64,000 nt of DNA. Origin: Puniceibacterium sp. IMCC21224. GTDB taxonomy: Bacteria > Pseudomonadota > Alphaproteobacteria > Rhodobacterales > Rhodobacteraceae. Positions 18,408 to 26,993 of the stretch are shown here, in pieces. The position numbers were made by a program, and so were the translations under genes. The stretch covers positions 1,612,001-1,676,000 of the forward strand of contig NZ_LDPY01000001.1 of NCBI RefSeq assembly GCF_001038505.1, given 5' to 3'. The notes under the pieces were generated by a model. The model was not told the origin of the DNA. It saw only the letters and a list, made by a program, of their open reading frames with translations, and did not search any database. Numbering within the stretch: position 1 is the first letter of the stretch; each line of letters starts with the position of its first letter.

Positions 18408-18821
18408 ATGCTTCAGCCAAAGCGCACTAAATTCCGCAAGCAGTTCAAGGGCCGCATCAGCGGTGACGCCAAAGGCGGTTCGGACCTGAACTTTGGGACG
18501 TTTGGCCTCAAGGCCTTGCAGCCCGAGCGTGTGACAGCCCGTCAGATCGAGGCGGCTCGCCGCGCGATGACGCGCCACATGAAGCGTCAGGGCCGTGTCT
18601 GGATCCGGATCTTCCCGGATACGCCGGTAACCTCCAAGCCCACCGAAGTTCGGATGGGTAAGGGTAAAGGTTCCGTCGATTACTGGGCCTGCAAGGTCAA
18701 GCCGGGCCGGGTCATGTTCGAACTGGACGGTGTCGGAGAAGATGTTGCCCGCGAGGCTCTGCGCCTTGCCGCGATGAAATTGCCGATCAAAACCCGCGTA
18801 GTGGTCCGCGAGGACTGGTAA
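18408..18821 (+). CDS. rplP: 50S ribosomal protein L16
   Basis: A 137-residue large-subunit protein beginning [19 protein letters not shown], with the conserved [20 protein letters not shown] and [11 protein letters not shown] blocks. It is the last ribosomal gene here: a strong hairpin terminator follows 41 bases after the stop, and rpmC, rpsQ and rplN, which normally come next, are missing from the window. Confidence 0.98.
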   Translation: MLQPKRTKFRKQFKGRISGDAKGGSDLNFGTFGLKALQPERVTARQIEAARRAMTRHMKRQGRVWIRIFPDTPVTSKPTEVRMGKGKGSVDYWACKVKPGRVMFELDGVGEDVAREALRLAAMKLPIKTRVVVREDW

Positions 18822-18862
18822 ACCGGGTGGCGCGCCAAGTGCGCGCCCCAGCCTAAAAATTC

Positions 18863-18894
18863 AAAGCCCCCGTCGGGAAACCGGCGGGGGCTTT
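18863..18894. terminator. Bidirectional hairpin terminator after rplP
   Basis: AAAGCCCCCGTCGG-GAAA-CCGGCGGGGGCTTT is a 14-bp stem (one G-T pair) with a GNRA-type loop. A-rich sequence on the left and TTT on the right let it serve both rplP and the convergent SpoIIAA-like gene. It shows that the ribosomal transcript ends at rplP. Confidence 0.9.
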
Positions 18895-18943
18895 GCTGTG
18901 TGTGACCGGGGCAGGGCGCAGAAACTTGCGTGTATCGGGGCAA

Positions 18944-19669
18944 CTAGTCCGCGATCCAGCGTTTCGCCTCGGCGAGTTGATCTGCGTCGAAATATCGGAC
19001 GTCGCCTTTGATCAACTTTCTGGCCAAAAGTCTCGCCGCCTTTTCAAAGGAGTTGGTGCCAACGATGGCACATTTCTGAACCAGATTTCGGTGATCCCGC
19101 ACCAGGGTGAAATGCTGCCCAAGTGCGCCAATTCCCTGCCAGCCGTCAAAGTCGCGCAGGTCCAGCAGCAGCCGAAATCCGTCATGTGCTCGGGCATATG
19201 CACTCATGTCCTGTGCTTCCTCTGCATAGACGGCAGCGTCGAGTTTGCCGCGCAACTGCACGTGCAGCACGCCGCCGCCAAGGTCGGTCTGGTGGATGCT
19301 GCCCAGTGATTCCACCAGCCAGCGGCGGGCCTCGTCCTCTTGCGACAGATCAAAGAGCATGACCGGGCAGGGCATGAACACGCTGAACGCCCGCACCGCC
19401 CGCGTTATCCCGCTCGTATCGGCAACCACGGCAATTCGGTCAAAGCCGGCCCAATGCTTCAGCCCGACCCGGGCGTCCTCGAAAATCGCGCCCAAGGTGT
19501 AATCTTCAAAGTCGCTTTCGATCCTGACCAGCAGACGGATGTTTTCATATGTGTCGATGGCGTCTTCCAGTGCCGGGATCAGGACCGCTCTGTAGTCCTC
19601 TTCAGTCACAGAGCCAGAGATCCGAAATTCGAGCAGGTTCCGGCGCGATGTTGCCATGATTTCGAGCAT
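18944..19669 (-). CDS. Tandem SpoIIAA-like (STAS-type) domain protein
   Basis: A 241-residue soluble protein made of two successive SpoIIAA-like domains. Domain 1 covers about residues 4-117 (RRNLLEFRISGSVTEEDY ... IRLLVRIESDFEDYTLGAI ... RIAVVADTSGITRAV). Domain 2 covers about 125-235 (GGVLHVQLRGKLDAAVYAEE ... RLLLDLRDFDGWQGIGA ... KCAIVGTNSFEKAAR). Each repeats the same order of strand, turn and helix. I chose the ATG at 19669, 8 bases after GGAGA; a longer open frame to 20176 is antisense shadow of the next gene. Single-domain members are common in environmental proteobacteria with no firm function. The duplication suggests a self-paired fold. Confidence 0.8.
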   Translation of the reverse strand: MLEIMATSRRNLLEFRISGSVTEEDYRAVLIPALEDAIDTYENIRLLVRIESDFEDYTLGAIFEDARVGLKHWAGFDRIAVVADTSGITRAVRAFSVFMPCPVMLFDLSQEDEARRWLVESLGSIHQTDLGGGVLHVQLRGKLDAAVYAEEAQDMSAYARAHDGFRLLLDLRDFDGWQGIGALGQHFTLVRDHRNLVQKCAIVGTNSFEKAARLLARKLIKGDVRYFDADQLAEAKRWIAD

Positions 19670-19813
19670 ACAAAGTCTCCTTAAGGTGTCAGCTGCCGGG
19701 ACGAGTCGCGTGCATGTTACACAGCCGTCTCGAATGCGTCTTGATCTATCGCAACCGCGCGCGGGCTTGCGCGCCCTCTCGCCATGGCGGTCGCGCTGGT
19801 CTATCACCACAGC

Positions 19814-20434
19814 ATGTCCCAGATTGATTCCCTTTTTGTCACCCGCCTGTATCGCGCTGCACTGTCCGAACTGGGCAAACCGGTCGACATGGCCGAACTG
19901 GAAACCTCGTGTCTTTCGATTGCCGAGGATGACGAGGCCGGCCAACTCTGGTGCGAAGAGAACGGATATCCCGGCTACACCAGCTATGCTTCGCTGACGG
20001 ATCTTGGCTGGCGCTTTCCGATCTTCAAGGACCTGGTCAAGGTGCTGAACAAACACGTCGCTGGTTTTACCAAGGACCTGCAATTCAATCTCGACGGCAA
20101 AAAACTCAAGCTCGAGGATATCTGGATCAATATCTTGCCCGAGGGCGGCACTCATTCCTCGCATATCCATCCGCATTCGGTGATCAGCGGTACGACCTAT
20201 GTCACCATGCCCAAGGGTGCCAGCGCGATCCGGTTCGAGGATCCGCGCCTGGCGATGATGATGGCGGCACCTGCCCGAAAAAAATCAGCCCGCGATGAGC
20301 TGCGTCAGTTCATCTATGTCGCGCCAGACGTCGGTGAAGTGTTGCTGTGGGAAAGCTGGCTGCGCCACGAAGTCCCCCTGAACATGTCGGATGAAGAACG
20401 GATCAGCATCAGTTTCAACTACAGCTGGGGATAG
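19814..20434 (+). CDS. 2OG-Fe(II) oxygenase-like protein, TIGR02466 family
   Basis: A 206-residue protein resembling the TIGR02466/2OG-FeII_Oxy_5 family, uncharacterised putative 2-oxoglutarate dioxygenases. Histidines in HSSHIHPHS (residues 114-122) and RHEVPL (H185) are candidate iron ligands on a double-stranded beta-helix. The stretch SGTTYVTMPKGASAIRFEDP is characteristic. An in-frame start at 19784 exists, but MSQIDSLF at 19814 gives the usual N-terminus. It diverges from the SpoIIAA-like gene across a 144-base gap. The substrate is unknown. Confidence 0.75.
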   Translation: MSQIDSLFVTRLYRAALSELGKPVDMAELETSCLSIAEDDEAGQLWCEENGYPGYTSYASLTDLGWRFPIFKDLVKVLNKHVAGFTKDLQFNLDGKKLKLEDIWINILPEGGTHSSHIHPHSVISGTTYVTMPKGASAIRFEDPRLAMMMAAPARKKSARDELRQFIYVAPDVGEVLLWESWLRHEVPLNMSDEERISISFNYSWG

Positions 20435-20577
20435 CGGGCGGCGGCGCGCTTTTGCTTTGCGGCACATCCAAACTGGTTTGAAACCGGCTGTTTGCCGTTC
20501 CTGATCTTATGGAGCCGGGTCACAGGCGTGTGAGATTGATTCTGGCTGGATCAAGGTCGGCCTTTAAATCCCCTTGC

Positions 20578-20593
20578 ATTTGGTATACCAAAT
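20578..20593. promoter_or_regulatory. GntR/UxuR-type operator upstream of the IlvD dehydratase
   Basis: ATTTGGTATACCAAAT is a perfect 16-bp palindrome 57 bases before the dehydratase start. It matches the TGGTATACCA core known for FadR-subfamily GntR regulators of sugar acids such as UxuR/ExuR. The same core occurs twice at 59.5 kb beside a FadR-type regulator gene in this window. Confidence 0.82.
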
Positions 20594-20649
20594 TGACAGC
20601 TTGCGATCAGAGTGTGTCGCATCCTTGCGACCGGCGGAAGGAAATCAAG

Positions 20650-22431
20650 ATGTCAGATACGCGCGCGCACAAACGGTTCCGGTCTCAGGAATGGTTCGAC
20701 AACCCGAACAATCCGGGGATGACCGCGCTCTATATCGAGCGGTATCAGAATCAGGGGTTTACCCGTGGCGAATTACAGGGCGACCGGCCGATCATCGGTC
20801 TGGCCCAGACCGGCAGCGATCTGGCGCCGTGCAATAAGATCCATTTGTTTCTTGCCGACAGGGTCAAGGCGGGTATTCGCGACGCAGGCGGCGTGCCGAT
20901 GGAATTCCCGGTGCATCCCATCCAGGAGACCGGCAAACGGCCGACTGCGGCGTTGGACCGCAATCTGGCCTATCTGTCACTGGTCGAGGTGCTGCACGGC
21001 TACCCCATCGACGGGGTGGTGCTGACAACCGGGTGTGACAAGACCACGCCCGCGATGTTGATGGGCGCGGCCACGGTCGACCTGCCGGCGATTGCACTGA
21101 ACGGCGGTCCGATGCTGGATGGCTGGTGGCAGGGCAAACGTGCAGGATCTGGCACGATCATCTGGCAAAGCCGCCGGTTGCTGGCTGAGGGCAAGATTGA
21201 TTACGAAGAGTTCATGGATCGCGCCTGTGCGTCGGCCCCGTCGCTGGGCCATTGTAACACGATGGGCACCGCCAGCACGATGAACGCTATGGCCGAGGCC
21301 TTGGGCATGACGCTTACTGGGTCGTCGGCCATTCCCGCGCCGTTCCGCGAACGGATGAATATGGCGTATGAGACGGGTCGCCGTATCGTGCAGATGGTGC
21401 TGGATGACCTTAAACCGTCTGACATTCTGACCCGTGCGGCCTTTGAGAATGCTATTGTCGTCAACACGGCGATTGGCGGATCAACCAACGCACCACCGCA
21501 CCTTCAGGCCATTGCACGCCATGCCGGGGTCGACCTGTCGGTCAAGGATTGGGAGACCGTCGGGTTTGACGCGCCGCTGCTGGTTAACATGCAGCCGGCC
21601 GGCGAGTACCTGGGCGAAAGTTTTTTCCGCGCCGGTGGGGTGCCAGCAGTGATGGGCGAGCTGGCCAAAGCCGGGATGCTGCGCGGTGGCGCGATGACCG
21701 CGACCGGCCAGAGCATGGCCGAAAATCTGGGCAATTGGGGTAGTCGGGATACCGAAGTCATCCGCCCGGTCAGCGATCCTATGCGGCAAAAGGCCGGGTT
21801 CCTCGTGCTGTCGGGCAATCTCTTTGACTCAGCTCTGATGAAAACCTCGGTGATTTCTGCCGACTTCCGCAAGCGGTTCCTGTCAGCGCCGGGGGCAGAG
21901 GGCATCTTTGAAGGCCGTGCCGTGGTCTTTGAAGGTCCCGAGGATTACCATGACCGGATCAATGACGAGAGCCTTGAGATTGACCCCGAGACGGTGCTGT
22001 TTATTCGCGGCGTCGGCTGTGTCGGCTACCCCGGATCGGCCGAGGTGGTGAACATGCAGCCGCCCGATGCGTTGATCCGTCAGGGCATCGAACACCTGCC
22101 CACTGTGGGCGACGGGCGGCAATCGGGCACATCGGAAAGCCCATCGATCCTGAACGCCTCACCCGAGGCAGTGGTGGGTGGCGGCCTTGCGTTGCTGCAA
22201 ACAGGTGACCGTATCCGGTTGGATCTGAACGCCTCGACGCTGAATGCGTTGGTCGGCGACGCAGAATGGCAGGCCCGCCGCGACGCCTGGGTGGCCCCGG
22301 TACTGCACCACCAGACCCCGTGGCAGGAAATTTACCGCACCCATGTCGGTCAGCTGGCCGAGGGCGGGTGCCTGGAACTGGCCACGGCCTATCAGCGGAT
22401 CGCGCGGGATCTGCCACGCGACAATCACTAA
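20650..22431 (+). CDS. IlvD/Edd-family dehydratase, L-arabinonate dehydratase-like
   Basis: A 593-residue iron-sulfur enzyme that dehydrates a sugar acid to its 2-keto-3-deoxy form. Three cysteines expected to bind the [2Fe-2S] cluster are present: C61 (LAPCN), C129 (GCDKTTPA) and C202 (GHCNTMGTAS). Their spacing equals that of the Rhizobium L-arabinonate dehydratase subgroup, which it also resembles at its N-terminus. I chose the ATG at 20650, after GGAAATCAAG; upstream extension would run through the operator. It leads an operon with an SDR and a beta-hydroxyacid dehydrogenase. Pentonate is the best guess for substrate; a related aldonate is possible. Confidence 0.85.
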   Translation: MSDTRAHKRFRSQEWFDNPNNPGMTALYIERYQNQGFTRGELQGDRPIIGLAQTGSDLAPCNKIHLFLADRVKAGIRDAGGVPMEFPVHPIQETGKRPTAALDRNLAYLSLVEVLHGYPIDGVVLTTGCDKTTPAMLMGAATVDLPAIALNGGPMLDGWWQGKRAGSGTIIWQSRRLLAEGKIDYEEFMDRACASAPSLGHCNTMGTASTMNAMAEALGMTLTGSSAIPAPFRERMNMAYETGRRIVQMVLDDLKPSDILTRAAFENAIVVNTAIGGSTNAPPHLQAIARHAGVDLSVKDWETVGFDAPLLVNMQPAGEYLGESFFRAGGVPAVMGELAKAGMLRGGAMTATGQSMAENLGNWGSRDTEVIRPVSDPMRQKAGFLVLSGNLFDSALMKTSVISADFRKRFLSAPGAEGIFEGRAVVFEGPEDYHDRINDESLEIDPETVLFIRGVGCVGYPGSAEVVNMQPPDALIRQGIEHLPTVGDGRQSGTSESPSILNASPEAVVGGGLALLQTGDRIRLDLNASTLNALVGDAEWQARRDAWVAPVLHHQTPWQEIYRTHVGQLAEGGCLELATAYQRIARDLPRDNH

Positions 22432-22442
22432 GGAGACACCCT

Positions 22443-23174
22443 ATGCCATCGATCATCATCACCGGAGCCGGCAGCGGCGTTGGACGTGCAACCGCCACAG
22501 CGTTTCTGGATGCAGGCTGGCAGGTCGGTCTCGTCGGACGTCGCGAACAGCCGCTGGCAGAAACGGCGGGTGGCCGCGATGCGCTGGTGCTGCCGTGCGA
22601 CGTGACGGACGAAGCATCTGTCGATGCCGCCTTTGACCAGGCGGCGCAGCATTGGGGGCGCATTGACGCGTTGTTCAACAATGCCGGCGTCAGTCTTGGC
22701 GGGGCACCGATCGACGAACTGGCCGTTGCGGACATTCGCAACCTGATCGACGTGAATGTCATGGGGGCATTCATTGCGGCGCGCGCCGCCTTTGGCCAGA
22801 TGCGCAAACAGGACCCACAGGGCGGGCGCATCATCAACAATGGCTCGGTGTCGGCTGCGGTTCCGCGCTGGGGGTCCGCACCCTACACGGCGTCGAAACA
22901 TGCGATCACCGGCTTGACGCGCACGATCTCGCTCGATGGGCGGCCATTTGGCATCGCTTGCGGTCAGATAGACATTGGCAACGCGCTGACCGACATGGCC
23001 GCCAAGATGACCAAGGGTGTGCCGCAGGCCGATGGCTCTATGGCGGTTGAACCGGTGATGGATGTCAGCAATGTCGCGGCGTCGGTGTTGCATATGGCGT
23101 CTTTGCCGCTTGGGGCGAATGTGCAGTTCATGACCGTCATGGCAACCAACATGCCGTTCATCGGGCGCGGCTGA
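22443..23174 (+). CDS. Short-chain dehydrogenase/reductase
   Basis: A 243-residue NAD(P)-dependent oxidoreductase. The cofactor motif TGAGSGVG is at residues 7-14, NNAGV at about 79-83, and the catalytic Y148-x3-K152 (YTASK) with a preceding Ser (NGSVSAA). It starts 11 bases after the dehydratase stop, with AAGGAG in front, so it belongs to the same sugar-acid operon. It probably oxidises or reduces an intermediate at a hydroxyl or keto group. The substrate is not readable. Confidence 0.85.
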   Translation: MPSIIITGAGSGVGRATATAFLDAGWQVGLVGRREQPLAETAGGRDALVLPCDVTDEASVDAAFDQAAQHWGRIDALFNNAGVSLGGAPIDELAVADIRNLIDVNVMGAFIAARAAFGQMRKQDPQGGRIINNGSVSAAVPRWGSAPYTASKHAITGLTRTISLDGRPFGIACGQIDIGNALTDMAAKMTKGVPQADGSMAVEPVMDVSNVAASVLHMASLPLGANVQFMTVMATNMPFIGRG

Positions 23175-23256
23175 CAGGCGGATCGCCGATATGTTTTCTG
23201 ACCTTTCCGGATTTCGGTCAGGTTGATTTTGGGAAATGCCTAGCGAGGGAACGGAC

Positions 23257-24156
23257 ATGGCAAACGGCACTGTCGCAATTTTTGGCCTTGGGGCTATGGG
23301 GCTCGGTATGGCGGGTTCGCTGTTGCGGGCCGGGCTGACGACGCATGGTTTTGATGTGAACGCTGACGCGGTGGCCCGGTTTCAGGCCGCCGGTGGGGCC
23401 AAAGGCGCGCTGTCCGAGGTCGCACAGGATATTCAGGCCGTGGTGGTGGTGGTGGTGAATGCCGCCCAAACCGAGGCTGTGCTGTTCGGCGATACAGGCA
23501 TAGCCGGGCAACTCTGCCCCGGTACGGTTGTTGTCGCCTGCGCGACCGTCGCGCCCGAATTCGCCCGCGACATGGGTGCACGCTGCGCCGAACTGGGGTT
23601 GCACTACCTTGATGCGCCGGTGTCAGGCGGCACGATCCGCGCGGGTGAGGGAACGTTGTCGATCCTCGCCTCGGGTTCCGCCGAGGCCTTTGCCCGCGCC
23701 CGTCCGTCGCTGGATGCGATGGCGTCGCAGGTGTTCGAACTGGGGGACGAGGTCGGCGCAGGGTCGTCGATGAAGGCGGTCAACCAGATGCTGGTTGGCA
23801 TCCAGATCGCCGCCATGGCCGAGGCGCTGACATTTGGCATCACGCAGGGGGTCAAACCTGACCAGTTCCTTGAGGTGATCCGCCAATGCGCCGGCACAAG
23901 CTGGGCGCTGGAAAGCCGCGCGCCACACGTGATCGCCGGTGACTACACGCCGCTGAGCGCGGTTGACATCTGGCTCAAGGATCTGGGAATTGTGCTCGAC
24001 ATTGCAAAGGGCGCGAAGTTTGGAGCGCCGCTCACGGCTGCTGCGCTGCAACAATATCTGGCGGCCTCCGGCTCTGGTCTGGGGCGCGAAGATGACGCCG
24101 CAGTGGCCAAGGTCTATGCCCGCAATGCCGGTCTGACGTTGCCAGGGTCCGACTGA
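23257..24156 (+). CDS. Beta-hydroxyacid dehydrogenase (3-hydroxyisobutyrate/L-threonate dehydrogenase type)
   Basis: A 299-residue NAD-dependent dehydrogenase of the 3-hydroxyisobutyrate/tartronate-semialdehyde/threonate group. It has GLGAMG in an N-terminal Rossmann fold (residues 8-13), the substrate-binding DAPVSGG, and the catalytic lysine K173 in SMKAVNQML. I prefer the ATG at 23257, behind GAGGGAACGGAC, over one at 23236. It is last in the dehydratase-SDR operon. L-threonate dehydrogenase and tartronate semialdehyde reductase are both plausible identities. Confidence 0.82.
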   Translation: MANGTVAIFGLGAMGLGMAGSLLRAGLTTHGFDVNADAVARFQAAGGAKGALSEVAQDIQAVVVVVVNAAQTEAVLFGDTGIAGQLCPGTVVVACATVAPEFARDMGARCAELGLHYLDAPVSGGTIRAGEGTLSILASGSAEAFARARPSLDAMASQVFELGDEVGAGSSMKAVNQMLVGIQIAAMAEALTFGITQGVKPDQFLEVIRQCAGTSWALESRAPHVIAGDYTPLSAVDIWLKDLGIVLDIAKGAKFGAPLTAAALQQYLAASGSGLGREDDAAVAKVYARNAGLTLPGSD

Positions 24157-24204
24157 GGCCAGGTCAACAGCCCGTTGTATCCAAGTCCCGCATTGCCGGT
24201 GTTT

Positions 24205-25212
24205 TCAGAGATGTCGACCAGCGGCATCAAAGAGCATCTCGTGGGAGCTGTCCCAGGTCAGCTGTGTTGTTTCACCTTCGGATAGGAAACCATCAGACGC
24301 GCTCTGACGGGCCGTGACGATTGTGCCATCTGTCAACTTCACATGGACAAGCGTCTCTGCACCCAGCGCTTCGGTATACAGCACCGTGCCGCTGACCTTG
24401 TGATCGGTGGTGGTGATCAACAGATGCTCGGGACGGACCCCGAGGGTCACGGCATCAGCACTGGCGCCGTTTGCGAGATCTGCCGTCATAAAGTTGGTTG
24501 GCGGTGATCCGATAAACCCGGCCACAAATTCTGTGGCGGGACGGGCATAAACCTCTAGCGGCGCACCGATCTGATCGGCGACGCCGCCGTTCATCACTAT
24601 CATCCGGTCCGCCAATGTCATGGCCTCGACCTGATCATGCGTCACGTAAAGCGATGTCACCCCAAGCCTGCGTTGCAGTTGCTTGATCTCTAGCCGCATT
24701 TGGACACGCAGTTTGGCGTCCAGATTGGACAGTGGTTCATCGAACAGGAACACAGCTGGCTTGCGCACAATCGCGCGGCCCATTGCAACCCGCTGACGTT
24801 GGCCGCCCGACAATTCGCGGGGGCGGCGTTTAAGGTAGGGTTCAAGTTGTAGCAGTTTGGCGGCGTCCTGCACCCGCTCTGCGATCTCGGATTTGGGACG
24901 ACCGGCAATTTTGAGGCCGTAGCCCATGTTGGCCTCGACCGTCATATGCGGGTACAGGGCGTAGTTCTGAAACACCATTGCAATGTCCCGATCCATCGGC
25001 TCTAGCGTATTGACGATGCGGTCACCGATATGGACCTCACCACTGGTCACAGTCTCAAGCCCGGCCACCATGCGCAAAAGCGTGGACTTTCCACAACCTG
25101 ACGGCCCGACAATCACGATGAATTCGCCATCCTTGATGTCGATGTCCACGCCGTGGATCACATCGGTCTTGCCGAACGATTTCTTGATGTTCTTTAGGCT
25201 AACGGTCGCCAT
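24205..25212 (-). CDS. ugpC: sn-Glycerol-3-phosphate ABC transporter, ATP-binding protein UgpC
   Basis: A 335-residue ATPase of the MalK/UgpC type. Walker A is GPSGCGKST (residues 36-44), the signature is LSGGQRQR, Walker B is [12 protein letters not shown], and a C-terminal TOBE-like regulatory domain contains [11 protein letters not shown]. It begins 2 bases after the ugpE stop. The gene order B-A-E-C on the minus strand is the usual ugp operon; no ugpQ phosphodiesterase gene follows. Confidence 0.9.
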   Translation of the reverse strand: MATVSLKNIKKSFGKTDVIHGVDIDIKDGEFIVIVGPSGCGKSTLLRMVAGLETVTSGEVHIGDRIVNTLEPMDRDIAMVFQNYALYPHMTVEANMGYGLKIAGRPKSEIAERVQDAAKLLQLEPYLKRRPRELSGGQRQRVAMGRAIVRKPAVFLFDEPLSNLDAKLRVQMRLEIKQLQRRLGVTSLYVTHDQVEAMTLADRMIVMNGGVADQIGAPLEVYARPATEFVAGFIGSPPTNFMTADLANGASADAVTLGVRPEHLLITTTDHKVSGTVLYTEALGAETLVHVKLTDGTIVTARQSASDGFLSEGETTQLTWDSSHEMLFDAAGRHL

Positions 25213-25214
25213 TG

Positions 25215-26069
25215 CTATTTCTCACTATCGACAAGGCCACGGATAAACAGCCGTTGCATGCTGATGACGACAATCACAGGCGGGATCATCGCAAGGATAG
25301 AGGTCGCCATGATCACTGGCCAATCCGCGATATCGTCACCCGAGGGGAACATCTGTTTGATCCCCATGACGATGGTGTTCATCGACGGGTCCGTGGTGAT
25401 CAGCAGCGGCCAGAGATATTGGTTCCAGCCATAGATAAACAGGATCACAAACAGAGCCGCCACATTGGTCCGGCTCATCGGCAGCAGAATGTCCCAAAAG
25501 AACCGCATCGGGCGTGCGCCGTCGACGCGGGCCGCTTCGGCCAGTTCATCCGGTACGGTCATAAAGAACTGGCGGAACAGGAATGTCGCCGTAGCCGAGG
25601 CTATCAGCGGAAATATCAAGCCAGAGTAGCTGTTGAGCATGCCAAAGCCTGCGACCACCTCGTAGGTTGGGACAATCCGAACCTCAACGGGCAGCATCAA
25701 GGTCAGAAAAATCAGCCAAAAGAACGCCTTGCGCCCCGGAAATCGGAAATACACGATCGCAAAGGCCGACAGCAGCGATATCGCGATTTTGCCCACGGCG
25801 ATGCCCATCGCCATGATAAGCGAATTCAGCATCATCCAGGCCACGGGCGCATTGACCCCCGCCAAGAGCGCCTTGCTGTAATTCGCAAAAAACTGATCGC
25901 CCGGTAGCAGCGGCATCGGCGGGCTTACGATTTCGGGCTGAGACACTGTGGAGGCGACAAAGGCCAGCCAGATCGGGAAGAACACAAACAGCAGACCGAT
26001 GATCAGACCCAGATGGGTCAGCCAGTATCCTGACCCGCGATTTTCGACCATGCCGGTACGCTGGGCCAT
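25215..26069 (-). CDS. ugpE: sn-Glycerol-3-phosphate ABC transporter permease UgpE
   Basis: A 284-residue permease with six predicted membrane helices. The EAA loop that docks on the ATPase reads [20 protein letters not shown], characteristic of carbohydrate ABC permeases of the MalG/UgpE type. It starts at 26069, overlapping the ugpA stop by one base, and lies just before ugpC, so subunit synthesis is likely coupled. Confidence 0.9.
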   Translation of the reverse strand: MAQRTGMVENRGSGYWLTHLGLIIGLLFVFFPIWLAFVASTVSQPEIVSPPMPLLPGDQFFANYSKALLAGVNAPVAWMMLNSLIMAMGIAVGKIAISLLSAFAIVYFRFPGRKAFFWLIFLTLMLPVEVRIVPTYEVVAGFGMLNSYSGLIFPLIASATATFLFRQFFMTVPDELAEAARVDGARPMRFFWDILLPMSRTNVAALFVILFIYGWNQYLWPLLITTDPSMNTIVMGIKQMFPSGDDIADWPVIMATSILAMIPPVIVVISMQRLFIRGLVDSEK

Positions 26070-26950
26070 CAGTAATGCACCCGCCGTTCGATGAACTTGA
26101 ACTGAACGATTGTCAGCAGTCCAACGATGAACAGCAAAATCACAGATTGCGCCGCGGATGACCCAAGATCCTGGCCAACAAACCCATCGGAATAGACCTT
26201 GTAGACAAGGATTGTGGTGGATTGCTGTGGACCACCGCTGGTGATCGTATGGATCACGCCGAAGGTTTCGAAAAACGCATAGACGATATTGACGACCAAC
26301 AAAAAGAACGTGGTCGGTGACAGCAGCGGAAACACGATGGTGCGAAAGCGGGTCCAGAAATGCGCGCCGTCTATGGCAGCAGCCTCGATCACGGATTTTG
26401 GAATTGCCTGAAGCCCGGCGAGGAAGAAAAGGAAATTATAGCTGATCCGACCCCAAGCTGAGGCGACAACGACCAGGCCCATCGCCTCTTCACCGTTCAG
26501 GACGTGGTTCCAGTCATAGCCGAGCACGCCCAGATACCACGTCACCACACCAACGCGCGTGTTGAACATGAACAGCCAAAGCACACCCGCAACAGCCGGA
26601 GCCACGGCATACGGCCAGATCAGCAGCGTCCGGTAAACGCCCGAACCTTTGATCAACCGGTCCGCCAGCAAGGCAAGGTAAAGCGCGATGCCCATAGAAA
26701 CGACTGTCACAAGGATCGAAAAGACCGCCGTCGTCACAAAAGACGCACGATAATAGGCGTTGCCCAGCAAGTATTCGAAATTCCCAAGGCCGACATATCG
26801 CATCGACAAACCAAAAGGATCGGGAATGAACAGCGACTGCCAGACCGCTTGACCGGCAGGATAGAAAAAGAAGACAGCCGTGATCACGATCTGCGGAAAA
26901 ATCAGCAGAAGTGGCAACCAGATGCCTTTGAAAGTGACGCGTTTTTCCAT
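26069..26950 (-). CDS. ugpA: sn-Glycerol-3-phosphate ABC transporter permease UgpA
   Basis: A 293-residue permease of the MalF/UgpA type with six membrane helices. Its docking loop is [20 protein letters not shown], followed by [15 protein letters not shown]. It forms the heterodimeric channel with UgpE. A GC-rich hairpin lies between it and ugpB, 9 bases upstream of its start, which probably lets the binding protein be made in excess of the membrane subunits. Confidence 0.9.
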   Translation of the reverse strand: MEKRVTFKGIWLPLLLIFPQIVITAVFFFYPAGQAVWQSLFIPDPFGLSMRYVGLGNFEYLLGNAYYRASFVTTAVFSILVTVVSMGIALYLALLADRLIKGSGVYRTLLIWPYAVAPAVAGVLWLFMFNTRVGVVTWYLGVLGYDWNHVLNGEEAMGLVVVASAWGRISYNFLFFLAGLQAIPKSVIEAAAIDGAHFWTRFRTIVFPLLSPTTFFLLVVNIVYAFFETFGVIHTITSGGPQQSTTILVYKVYSDGFVGQDLGSSAAQSVILLFIVGLLTIVQFKFIERRVHY

Positions 26951-26958
26951 CGGGGTCA

Positions 26959-26986
26959 GCCGCGCCCTACGTCAGCAGGGCGCGGC
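26959..26986 (-). promoter_or_regulatory. Intercistronic hairpin between ugpB and ugpA
   Basis: A perfect 10-bp stem, GCCGCGCCCT/AGGGCGCGGC, with an 8-base loop and no long T-run after it on the minus strand. It sits between the binding-protein gene and the permease gene. It is more likely an mRNA-stabilising or partial-termination element than a full terminator. Confidence 0.7.
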
Positions 26987-26993
26987 CTTTTCC

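Noticed and set aside
19670..20176. N-terminal extension of the SpoIIAA-like gene
   Set aside because: The extension is antisense to the 2OG-oxygenase-like gene and lacks conserved sequence. The ATG at 19669 has a good ribosome-binding site.
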